Source: DASPKX01 sp035627835 (GTDB lineage Bacteria > Verrucomicrobiota > Verrucomicrobiia > Limisphaerales > SXQI01). Taken from it: 64,000 bases of DNA. The notes beneath the pieces are model-generated. The model searched no databases and was not told the origin of the DNA. It saw nothing but the letters and a program-made list of their open reading frames with translations. Shown here in pieces: positions 8,079 to 15,489 of this stretch (positions within the stretch are counted from its first letter, which is position 1; the number at the start of each line of letters is the position of its first letter). The position numbers and the translations under genes were made by a program. The stretch is from NCBI GenBank assembly GCA_035627835.1, contig DASPKX010000104.1, forward strand, positions 1-64,000. Reading direction: 5' to 3'.

Positions 8079-8471
8079 TTAAGCTTCCTGTTCGGAGTTG
8101 GCAGCAAGCCAGGCAGCGAATTGTGATTGGGTGCGCTCACCGGCGGCGAGCGCGAGCATTTCGATGGTGGCGTCCACTTCAGTGGCTTTAAATCGCAGGC
8201 CGTTTAATTCCAGAAACGCAGCAGCCGTCAGGAAGGCAGTCCGCTTGTTGCCGTCGATAAAAGGGTGGTTCTTGGCTATTCCGAAAGCGTAAGCGGCCGC
8301 GAGGTCGACGAGGCTCCCCTTCTCGTAGTGCCAAAGCTGCTTTGGACGCCCCAACGCAGACAAAAGCATGCCGTGATCCCGCACGCCCGCTGCCCCGCCA
8401 TGCGCGGCGAGGCACGCTTCGTGAAAGGCAAGGACTGTGATCTCATCGAGCCAGAAGGGCTCCGTTTTCAT
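8079..8471 (-). CDS. doc: Doc-type (Fic/Doc) toxin
   Basis: 130 residues, the usual length of death-on-curing proteins. The Fic/Doc active-site loop reads HPFIDGNKRT near residues 69-78, with the His, Asp, Asn, Lys and Arg expected of the family. The N-terminal FHEACLAAHGG...GVRDHGMLLSAL stretch is typical of Doc. Characterised Doc toxins phosphorylate EF-Tu and block translation. The start overlaps the stop of the antitoxin gene (ATGA), the usual arrangement for a type II toxin-antitoxin operon. It converges on the propeller gene, only two bases from its stop. Confidence 0.9.
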   Translation of the reverse strand: MKTEPFWLDEITVLAFHEACLAAHGGAAGVRDHGMLLSALGRPKQLWHYEKGSLVDLAAAYAFGIAKNHPFIDGNKRTAFLTAAAFLELNGLRFKATEVDATIEMLALAAGERTQSQFAAWLAANSEQEA

Positions 8472-8695
8472 TTCGCCAGCTCGCGGAGAGTGTTGCGGTA
8501 GCGCTTCATGAGGCTATCTGCGACGGCCATGGCTTTGACAAAATCAGGGCTCGTTGGTGTCACACGGTAACCTTCTGGTGACTCGCTGAGGAAGATGGTG
8601 TCATTCTCCCCCACCCCCATCTTGGCAAGAGCTTCCTTAGGTATGATGACTCCAACGGAGTTCCCGACCTGGCGGAGCTTAAGTTCGTACGTCAT
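8468..8695 (-). CDS. AbrB/MazE-like antitoxin
   Basis: 75 residues. The N-terminal half (LRQVGNSVGVIIPKEAL, then the acidic LSESPEGYRVTP) is the swapped-hairpin AbrB/SpoVT fold used for DNA binding. The C-terminal tail FVKAMAVADSLMKRYRNTL is the likely toxin-binding helix. It is the first gene of the pair and overlaps doc by four bases. A perfect palindrome 7 bp upstream of its start is the likely autoregulatory operator. Confidence 0.88.
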   Translation of the reverse strand: MTYELKLRQVGNSVGVIIPKEALAKMGVGENDTIFLSESPEGYRVTPTSPDFVKAMAVADSLMKRYRNTLRELAK

Positions 8696-8701
8696 GGAAC
8701 A

Positions 8702-8713
8702 ATGTTATAACAT
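8702..8713 (-). promoter_or_regulatory. Palindromic operator of the toxin-antitoxin operon
   Basis: ATGTTATAACAT is a perfect 12-bp palindrome between the antitoxin start (8695) and the neighbouring efflux gene. Its core TATAAC can also serve as a -10 element on the minus strand. Autorepression by AbrB-type antitoxins through such sites is the family norm. Confidence 0.55.
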
Positions 8714-8737
8714 ACGTTGCAACCAAGCAACCTCCAC

Positions 8738-11700
8738 TTAAAGCGGCTTCTGCTGGTGACCAGTAAGAACTTCAGAGTTCCAGCCCCCGCCAAGCGCTTT
8801 GATTAACTGCACGCTGGCAATCAGGCGCTGACCAGCGAGCTGGGCGCTGCCGCGGGATGTTTGCAACGCGGCTCGATTGGCATCGACCACTTCAAGGTAG
8901 CTCACGATGCCGGCGCTGTAACGCTGCCGGGCAAGGTCTGCGGCGCGGCGAGCGTTCGAAAGCGCGCGCTCCTGGGCTTCGGATTGGATGCTGAGGAAGT
9001 GCAGCCCTGACAAGGCGTTCTCGACCTCGGCAAACGCGACCAAGACGCGCTGGCGATAAACTGCCACTGCTTCTTCGTACGCTGCGCGTGAGCGGCGCAG
9101 GTTGGCGCGGTTGCGGCCGCCAGCGAAGATCGGCAGAGAGACGCTGGGGCCAATACTCCAGACGCGGCTGTCCCAATTAAACAGATTGTCGAGTTCCCCG
9201 CTGAGGTAACCGGCAGAGCCGGTCAACCGGATGGAGGGGAAAAAAGCTCCTTTTGCCACACCGATTCTTGCGTTAGCAGCGGCGAGCTGGCGCTCTGCCT
9301 CACCGATATCGGGACGGCGCTCGAGCAGGTCCGCAGGCAAACCCGGTGGGGCAAGCGGGACATACGCGGCCCAGTTGGTCGCGGAAGTTGCAGGCAGCCT
9401 GAAGACGCTGGGATTCTCGCCAATCAGGATGGCGATGGCATTCTCCAGCTCCACCCGCCGACGCTGGAGAGCCGCAGACTCGGCCTGCGCGGTAGCCAAT
9501 TCGGTCTCCGCCCGAGCGGTGTCCAACTCATTGCCAATGCCGCCTTCGAAACGGCTTCGCACGAGCCTCACCAGCTCTTTGCGAAGGTCCACACTGGCCT
9601 GCATGGATGCCAACTCAGCGTCCAAGGCACGGAGGGAGAAATAATTCTGGGCAACGTCGGCTTGCAGCAGCAGGAGCGCGGAATGGAATGCGGCGACACC
9701 GGCAGCGGCATCTGCGCGAGCGGCCTCAAAGCCGCGACGCACACGTCCCCAAAGGTCAATTTCGTAGCTCAGGTCCAAGGGGACTCGGAAGGTGTTCGCT
9801 GTGATGTTGCCGAAACTTGGCTCCTGATTGGGAGAAAAGCGCTCACGCCGCCAACCAGGATTGAAATCGAGTGTCGGAAGAAATTCACCGCGAGCGGCAC
9901 GAGCGGTGGCCCGTGCTTGTTCCACACGCGCCGCAGCGGCTTTGACCTGCTGGTTGGCAGTGGTGGCCCGCTGCTGAAGATCATTCAACGTCGGATCATT
10001 AAAAACCTCCCACCAAGGCCCTTTGGGAAGGTTGTCCATTGGCTTGGCTTCTTTCCAGGCGCCAAGCTCGTTGGTGGCTTTGTATTGCCCGGCTGCGTCA
10101 AAGGCGGGCCGCTGATACTCAGGACCGACCGCTGCGTTGGCAGCGGCGATGCTTACGGCGAGCAAAAGAGCGGCCGTCCCGGCTGCTGCGCCAGCAGAAC
10201 CAAGGCTTGGACCATGGGCGGGCTTCACGGGCGCTGACTTCTTCCAGCCTAAGCGCATGAGCACGGTGTAGAAGACAGGCGTCAGGAACAACCCAACCAA
10301 CGTCACGCCGATCATGCCAGCGAACACGGCAACACCCATGGCCTGTCGCATTTCAGCGCCTGCCCCGGAGGAGATCACCAATGGGAAAACGCCCGCGATG
10401 AAGGCGATGGAGGTCATGAGAATCGGGCGCAAGCGAAGACGGCAGGCTTCGACGGCCGCATCCCATGGAGCCATGCCTTCGTCCTGCTTCTGCTTTGCGA
10501 ACTCGACGATGAGGATGGCATTTTTGCAAGCGAGGCCGACCAACACGATCAAACCGATTTGGGTGAAGATGTTGTTGTCGCCGCCCTTCAACCAAACGCC
10601 CGCGATGGCGAACAGCAAGCAGAGCGGCACCACCAGGATGATGGCCAGCGGGAGCCGCAAGCTCTCGTATTGCGCGGCCAGCACGAGGAACACGAGCAGG
10701 ATGCACAATGGGTAAACGTAAACCGCAGTGTTGCCGGCGAGGAGGCGCTGGTAGGTGAGGTCGGTCCACTCGTAAGCCATGCCTTTAGGGAGGTTCTGGG
10801 AGACCAATTTGGTCATCGCGGCTTCAGCTTGTCCGGAACTCACGCCCGGGGCTGGCCCGCCGTTTAACTCGGCCGCCGGGTAGCCGTTATAACGCATCGC
10901 GCGGTCTGGGCCGTAGGATTCATTGATCTTCACCAATGTGCCGAGCGGGACCATTTGTCCCTGGGCGTTGCGGGTCTTCAACCGAGTGAGGTCATCGAGG
11001 TTGTCGCGGAAAGGAGCGTCGGCCTGAGCGATCACCTGGTAGGTGCGTCCGAACAGGTTAAAATCGTTCACGTAAAGAGAGCCGAGATAAATCTGCATCG
11101 TTTCGAAGAGACTCTGCAACGGCACGCCCTGAGCTTTCGCCTTTACGCGATCCACGTCCGCATTGATCTGCGGCACGTTGACGGTGAAGGTGGAGAAGAC
11201 ACCCGCCAAATCGGGCGCTTGCATCGCGCCACCCATGAGGCCTTGGACGGTTTGAAAGAGAGAGTCGTAGCCGAGCCCTGCCCTATCCTCCACATACAGC
11301 TTGAAGCCGCCGATTGTGCCCAAACCGTTCACCGGGGGGGGCATGACGGTCAGCACGAACGCGTCCTGAATGGCGCCAAACTCCTGGTTCAACGCCTGGG
11401 CAATGGCAGGGCCGCTGAGGTCATCACCTTTGCGATCCTTGAAATCCTTCAGGCCGAAGAAAATGATGCCAGCGTTCGGGCTCATGCTGAACCCGCTGAT
11501 GCTGAGGCCCGGGAAGGAAATCGCGTCCTTAATGCCAGGATTCTTGAGGCCGATTTCAGACATGCGCCGGAGGACGGCATCTGTGCGGTCGAGGGAAGCG
11601 GCATCGGGCAATTGCGCGAATGCGATGAGATACTGCTTATCCTGCGTCGGCACAAAGCCGGTGGGGATCTTCACGAAGCTCCAGCCGGTCAGGAAGAGCA

Positions 11701-13366
11701 ACCCAGCGTAAAGAATCAAGGCGATAGCGCTCTTGCGCACCACGCTGCTGACGCCAGCGGCATACTTGTTGCCAGCCCACTCGAAGGCGCGGTTAAACGG
11801 GCGGAAAATCCAGCCAAGCGTTCTCTCCATGCCGCGGGACAACGCGTCCTTCGGCTCGTGATGGCCCTTGAGGAGCAACGCGCAGAGGGCGGGCGACAGA
11901 GTGAGAGAATTGAAGGCCGAGATGACAGTGGAGATCGCGATGGTGATCGCGAACTGCTTGTAGAACTGGCCGGTCAAACCGCTGATGAAAGCGGTGGGAA
12001 TAAAGACCGCGCAGAGCACCAAGGCGATGGCGACAATCGGGCCCGTGACTTCATCCATGGCTTTACGTGTTGCTTCCACGGGGGAAAGACCGAGGGCTAT
12101 GTTGCGCTCGACGTTCTCGACCACAACGATCGCGTCGTCAACGACAATGCCGATCGCCAGCACCAGACCGAACAGTGTGAGAGCATTGACGCTGAAGCCG
12201 AGGGCCAACATCACCGCGAAGGTCCCAACCAATGAGACAGGCACCGCCGCCAAAGGAATGATGGAGGCGCGCCAGGTTTGGAGGAACAAGATGACCACGA
12301 TGACGACGAGGATGATCGCCTCGAAGAGGGTCTTCACCACCGCGTGGATGGAGTCCCGCACGAAGACCGTTGGGTCATAAACAACAGAGTATTCGACACC
12401 GTCCGGGAAGTCTTTCGCCAGCTCGGTCATGGTGCGGCGGACGTCTTCCGAGAGTTGCAATGCGTTCGCGCCCGGCGCCTGGAAGATCGGAATCGCCACA
12501 GCGGCTTTGTTGTTAAGCAGCGAGCGCAAGGAATAGCCGGAGGCTCCCAATTCGAGGCGAGCCACATCTTTGAGGACGGTCTTCTCACCGTATGGGCCGG
12601 TTTTGACAATGATCTCGCCGAATTCTTCGGTGTTGATCAGACGTCCCTTGGTGTTGACCTGCAGCTCGAGATTCACAGGTGAAGTCATCGGCTGCTGACC
12701 GACAGCGCCAGCGGCAACCTGGACGTTCTGCTCCCGAATTGCACCGACGATGTCACTTGCGGTTATACCACGGGCGGCGGCGCGGTCGGGATCGATCCAG
12801 ACGCGCATGGCGTAGTCGCCCGAACCGAAGACCTGCACAGAACCAGCCCCCGAGATGCGGGCGAGCACGTCACGGACCTGCAGGGTGGCGTAGTTTCGCA
12901 GGTAAACTTCGTCGTAGCGACCAGTCGGCGACAGCAAATGCACGACCATCGTGAGGTCAGGAGATTGTTTGGTGGTGGTGATGCCTAAACGACGAACCTC
13001 CTCGGGAAGTTTGGGCAATGCCTGGGAGACGCGATTCTGCACGAGCACCTGAGCTTTATCGGCGTCGGTGCCGAGCTTGAACGTGATCGTCAACGCCATC
13101 ATGCCGTCCGTGGTGCTCTGGGAGAACATATAGAGCGAGTTCTCAACACCATTAATGGCTTGCTCCAACGGCGCGGCGACTGTTTCGGCTATCGTGGTCG
13201 GGTTCGCGCCGGGGTACATGGCCTGGACCACAATGGTGGGCGGCACCACCTCAGGATATTCGCTGATGGGCAGCCGGAACATGGCCAGCAAACCGACGAC
13301 GAAGATCAGGACGGACAAGACAGCCGCGAAAATGGGCCGCTTAATAAAGAAATGCGCAAATTTCAT
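8738..13366 (-). CDS. RND multidrug efflux pump fused to an outer-membrane factor
   Basis: 1542 residues in one uninterrupted frame, against ~1040 for an AcrB-type pump. Residues 1-~1035 are a complete HAE1 RND permease: FFIKRPIFAAVLSVLIF at the start, proton-relay Asp pair in GIVVDDAIVVVENVERNI, and TM11-12 region LRPILMTSIAFIAGVFPL. A linker of ~40 residues with a hydrophobic stretch (GTAALLLAVSIAAANA, ~1055-1075) leads into a full NodT/OprM-type outer-membrane factor (GPEYQRPAFD ... RRPDIGEAERQLAAANARIG ... RQRYSAGIVSYLEVVDANRA). Normally these are separate proteins in inner and outer membrane. The hydrophobic linker could act as an internal signal for export of the second half or be cleaved. 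Second structural gene of the operon after the adaptor. Confidence 0.93.
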   Translation of the reverse strand: MKFAHFFIKRPIFAAVLSVLIFVVGLLAMFRLPISEYPEVVPPTIVVQAMYPGANPTTIAETVAAPLEQAINGVENSLYMFSQSTTDGMMALTITFKLGTDADKAQVLVQNRVSQALPKLPEEVRRLGITTTKQSPDLTMVVHLLSPTGRYDEVYLRNYATLQVRDVLARISGAGSVQVFGSGDYAMRVWIDPDRAAARGITASDIVGAIREQNVQVAAGAVGQQPMTSPVNLELQVNTKGRLINTEEFGEIIVKTGPYGEKTVLKDVARLELGASGYSLRSLLNNKAAVAIPIFQAPGANALQLSEDVRRTMTELAKDFPDGVEYSVVYDPTVFVRDSIHAVVKTLFEAIILVVIVVILFLQTWRASIIPLAAVPVSLVGTFAVMLALGFSVNALTLFGLVLAIGIVVDDAIVVVENVERNIALGLSPVEATRKAMDEVTGPIVAIALVLCAVFIPTAFISGLTGQFYKQFAITIAISTVISAFNSLTLSPALCALLLKGHHEPKDALSRGMERTLGWIFRPFNRAFEWAGNKYAAGVSSVVRKSAIALILYAGLLFLTGWSFVKIPTGFVPTQDKQYLIAFAQLPDAASLDRTDAVLRRMSEIGLKNPGIKDAISFPGLSISGFSMSPNAGIIFFGLKDFKDRKGDDLSGPAIAQALNQEFGAIQDAFVLTVMPPPVNGLGTIGGFKLYVEDRAGLGYDSLFQTVQGLMGGAMQAPDLAGVFSTFTVNVPQINADVDRVKAKAQGVPLQSLFETMQIYLGSLYVNDFNLFGRTYQVIAQADAPFRDNLDDLTRLKTRNAQGQMVPLGTLVKINESYGPDRAMRYNGYPAAELNGGPAPGVSSGQAEAAMTKLVSQNLPKGMAYEWTDLTYQRLLAGNTAVYVYPLCILLVFLVLAAQYESLRLPLAIILVVPLCLLFAIAGVWLKGGDNNIFTQIGLIVLVGLACKNAILIVEFAKQKQDEGMAPWDAAVEACRLRLRPILMTSIAFIAGVFPLVISSGAGAEMRQAMGVAVFAGMIGVTLVGLFLTPVFYTVLMRLGWKKSAPVKPAHGPSLGSAGAAAGTAALLLAVSIAAANAAVGPEYQRPAFDAAGQYKATNELGAWKEAKPMDNLPKGPWWEVFNDPTLNDLQQRATTANQQVKAAAARVEQARATARAARGEFLPTLDFNPGWRRERFSPNQEPSFGNITANTFRVPLDLSYEIDLWGRVRRGFEAARADAAAGVAAFHSALLLLQADVAQNYFSLRALDAELASMQASVDLRKELVRLVRSRFEGGIGNELDTARAETELATAQAESAALQRRRVELENAIAILIGENPSVFRLPATSATNWAAYVPLAPPGLPADLLERRPDIGEAERQLAAANARIGVAKGAFFPSIRLTGSAGYLSGELDNLFNWDSRVWSIGPSVSLPIFAGGRNRANLRRSRAAYEEAVAVYRQRVLVAFAEVENALSGLHFLSIQSEAQERALSNARRAADLARQRYSAGIVSYLEVVDANRAALQTSRGSAQLAGQRLIASVQLIKALGGGWNSEVLTGHQQKPL

Positions 13367-13420
13367 ATATGGGTTCCCCGTGCAGGATGGATTGTGGCGG
13401 AGCAGCCTGCTTCTTCTGCG

Positions 13421-14629
13421 TTATTTAGCGACGACCGAGGCCTGAACACGGTTGGTTTGCTCTTGAGGTGTCACGGGCATTCCGGGGCGCACCCGCTGGA
13501 TGCCGTTCACAACCACCTTTTCTCCAGCCTTGAGACCGGAGCGGATGATGCGGCGGCCTTCGACAATTGGCCCCAGCGTCACGGGGCGGTACTCCACGGT
13601 GTTCGTGCTCGAAAGCGTGAGCACAAACTTCTGCGCCTGGTCCGTCCCAATGGCTTTCTCGTCCACTAATGCGGCGGTGTATTTCTCGCTGCCAGGAATT
13701 CGAATGCGCGCAAAAAGACCGGGGACAATTCGGCCTTCTGGATTTTGAAACAGTGAACGGACGACGATGCTGCCTGTGTTCGGGTCCACCTTGTTGTCGA
13801 ACGATTCGACGGTTCCCTTGTGCGGATAGCCTTCCTCATCGCTCAGCCCCATTTCAACCGGGGTTCCGCCATGGGCATCCACGGCAATTTTTCCAGCGGC
13901 GCGCAAGCCGTTGAACTTGAGCCAGGAGTTTTCATCCACATCCGCATAAACGTAAATCGGATCAACGGAGACGATGGTGGTTAGCGGCGTTCCCATGCCA
14001 GCGACGCCGCTGACGTAATTACCGACTGTGACCAACTCGCGGCTGATTCGCCCGTCGATCGGAGCGCGCACCTGGGTGTAATCGAGGTCGAGACGGGCGG
14101 TGTCGCGATTGGCTTCAGCAACCTGCAACGCAGCCTTCGCTTCATTTGCGCGTGAAAGGCGGGCCTCAGCTTCTTCGGCGGAAATCGCGCGATTTTCCAG
14201 CAATTGCTTCGTGCGAGCTGCTTCCCGCTCGGCAGTGTCGAGCCGCACCTTTGCCTGCTGCACTTCAGCCTCGCGGCGATTCAACTCCGCCTCATGCCAT
14301 CGGGGATCGATGACAAACAGCACATCTCCCTTCTTCACCAATTGGCCAGATTTAAACCGGACCTCTGTAACGTGCCCCGAGACACGAGCGCGAACCTCCA
14401 CATTTTCAATGGGGGCTGTCCGCCCAGTGAATTCTTTCCACTCCACGAGCGCACGTTCCTCAACCGGGGCCACGGTCACGACAGGCGGGGGCATGGCGCC
14501 TGCCGCTGGGGTCGCGCCTTCTCCGCCCTTTTTGCAAGCAGCCAATGTGAGAATCGTTGCCGCGCCCGAAAGCAGAACTGATATCCGCAGTGCCCGAAGA
14601 AGTGTGGTTTCTGTCGCCTTAGGTTTCAT
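13421..14629 (-). CDS. RND efflux periplasmic adaptor (AcrA/MexA-like lipoprotein)
   Basis: 402 residues. Lipoprotein signal ending in LAAC (Cys32). A lipoyl/biotinyl half-motif (VRARVSGHVTEVRFKSGQLVKKGDVLFVID), an alpha-hairpin coiled coil rich in Ala/Glu/Arg (~105-175), the second lipoyl half (TQVRAPIDGRISRELVTVGNYV), and beta-barrel and membrane-proximal domains follow. It joins the inner-membrane pump to the outer-membrane channel. It lies 54 bp upstream of the pump-channel fusion, presumably in the same transcript, and has an operator-like palindrome directly upstream. Confidence 0.93.
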   Translation of the reverse strand: MKPKATETTLLRALRISVLLSGAATILTLAACKKGGEGATPAAGAMPPPVVTVAPVEERALVEWKEFTGRTAPIENVEVRARVSGHVTEVRFKSGQLVKKGDVLFVIDPRWHEAELNRREAEVQQAKVRLDTAEREAARTKQLLENRAISAEEAEARLSRANEAKAALQVAEANRDTARLDLDYTQVRAPIDGRISRELVTVGNYVSGVAGMGTPLTTIVSVDPIYVYADVDENSWLKFNGLRAAGKIAVDAHGGTPVEMGLSDEEGYPHKGTVESFDNKVDPNTGSIVVRSLFQNPEGRIVPGLFARIRIPGSEKYTAALVDEKAIGTDQAQKFVLTLSSTNTVEYRPVTLGPIVEGRRIIRSGLKAGEKVVVNGIQRVRPGMPVTPQEQTNRVQASVVAK

Positions 14630-14642
14630 AAAACGAAAAGTA

Positions 14643-14660
14643 GTTTACCAATTAGTAAAG
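14643..14660 (-). promoter_or_regulatory. TetR-type operator before the adaptor gene
   Basis: GTTTACCAATTAGTAAAG is an imperfect palindrome (TTTAC / GTAAA arms) 14 bp upstream of the adaptor start. It matches the site in front of the tetR gene (15304-15321) at 11 of 18 positions, so both are likely bound by the same repressor. Confidence 0.5.
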
Positions 14661-14681
14661 AATCCCCTAAAAAAAAATGAC

Positions 14682-15284
14682 CTACTTGGCCGCGTATTGG
14701 ACACCCAGCAGCTCCATGGTGCCCTCTTTCAATCCCCTGAGAATCTCAAGATCATTCTCGATCCGGGCCTGGGTGAGCGAGCCTTCGTGGAACGCATATA
14801 CAGCCCGCGCTTTGGCAACGGGATCCCCGGTGATCAACCCAGCCGCATGCGCGTCGCGCAATGTGGTCTCGAAATACATTCTCACTTGGCGCATGACCTC
14901 ATCCACTTTGCGCCGCAAACGATCCTCCTGAGTGCTCACTTCGGCTCCCAAAGCACAGAGAGCGCAACCGAGCACACGTCCGTATTGTTCTTTTAATTTG
15001 GCCTGCTCTTCAAATTCGAAGTCGCAGCAGCGAGCGAGGCGCTCGAGGGGAGGAGTCGCTGGGGAAAAGATGTGATCAAGCTTCTGCTTATGCTCCTGCC
15101 ATGCGGCTTCAACAGCGGCTTCGGCAAGTTCAGCCTTGGACTCAAAAAAATGATAAAAACTCCCCTTCTTCACACCCGCTTTATCGCAGATCTGCTCGAT
15201 GGTGGTGGTGCCGTAGGAGCCGGTGAAAATCAACTCCGACACCGCGTGCATCAAACGTTCTCGAGCATCACTGACGCGTCCCAT
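14682..15284 (-). CDS. TetR-family transcriptional repressor of the efflux operon
   Basis: 200 residues. The N-terminal helix-turn-helix reads GSYGTTTIEQICDKAGVKKGSFYHFFESKAEL (shown here by its ends: TTTIEQICDKAGV and KGSFYHFF), the standard TetR DNA-binding region. The C-terminal ligand domain (~70-200) is of the type found in regulators of RND pumps. It is encoded first, 52 bp upstream of the adaptor gene and on the same strand. Two similar palindromes, one before tetR and one before the adaptor, suggest autorepression and control of the pump. The inducer is unknown. Confidence 0.9.
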   Translation of the reverse strand: MGRVSDARERLMHAVSELIFTGSYGTTTIEQICDKAGVKKGSFYHFFESKAELAEAAVEAAWQEHKQKLDHIFSPATPPLERLARCCDFEFEEQAKLKEQYGRVLGCALCALGAEVSTQEDRLRRKVDEVMRQVRMYFETTLRDAHAAGLITGDPVAKARAVYAFHEGSLTQARIENDLEILRGLKEGTMELLGVQYAAK

Positions 15285-15303
15285 CAGGGAAGGTATGCCT
15301 ATT

Positions 15304-15321
15304 GTTGACTAAGCGGTCAAC
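15304..15321 (-). promoter_or_regulatory. TetR-type operator before tetR
   Basis: GTTGACTAAGCGGTCAAC has 6-bp perfect arms (GTTGAC / GTCAAC) around a 6-bp centre, 20 bp upstream of the tetR start. TTGAC-type elements within it may also be the -35 of the tetR promoter. Confidence 0.6.
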
Positions 15322-15379
15322 TATTATTTGCACCTGAAACTTGAACTTGGGATATGAACAGAAAATCGACGGGGATTTG

Positions 15380-15414
15380 ATCGCCCAGCAGGCTTGCCCC
15401 ATCCGGGCGATTTT
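15380..15414 (+). other. Hairpin in the tetR / secreted-protein intergenic region
   Basis: ATCGCCC (15380-15386) and GGGCGAT (15405-15411) form a 7-bp stem around an 18-base loop, followed by TTT. It sits 75 bp before the gene at 15490 and could be an attenuator, a terminator remnant or a structured 5' leader. Confidence 0.3.
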
Positions 15415-15489
15415 GGCTAGAGTGTGGGCTCAGCTGTAAACCAAGGGACACTGCTTTTTCCAGCAGGCGTTCTCACCATTCGGACTACT

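Noticed and set aside
10955..12235. Long plus-strand open frame opposite the RND pump
   Set aside because: Mirror of the pump gene; no start context, low-complexity charged composition and no domain; the minus strand carries clear RND motifs.
14643..14660. Possible attachment site of a mobile element
   Set aside because: The palindrome is better explained as a TetR operator; no integrase, tRNA or flanking duplication is present.
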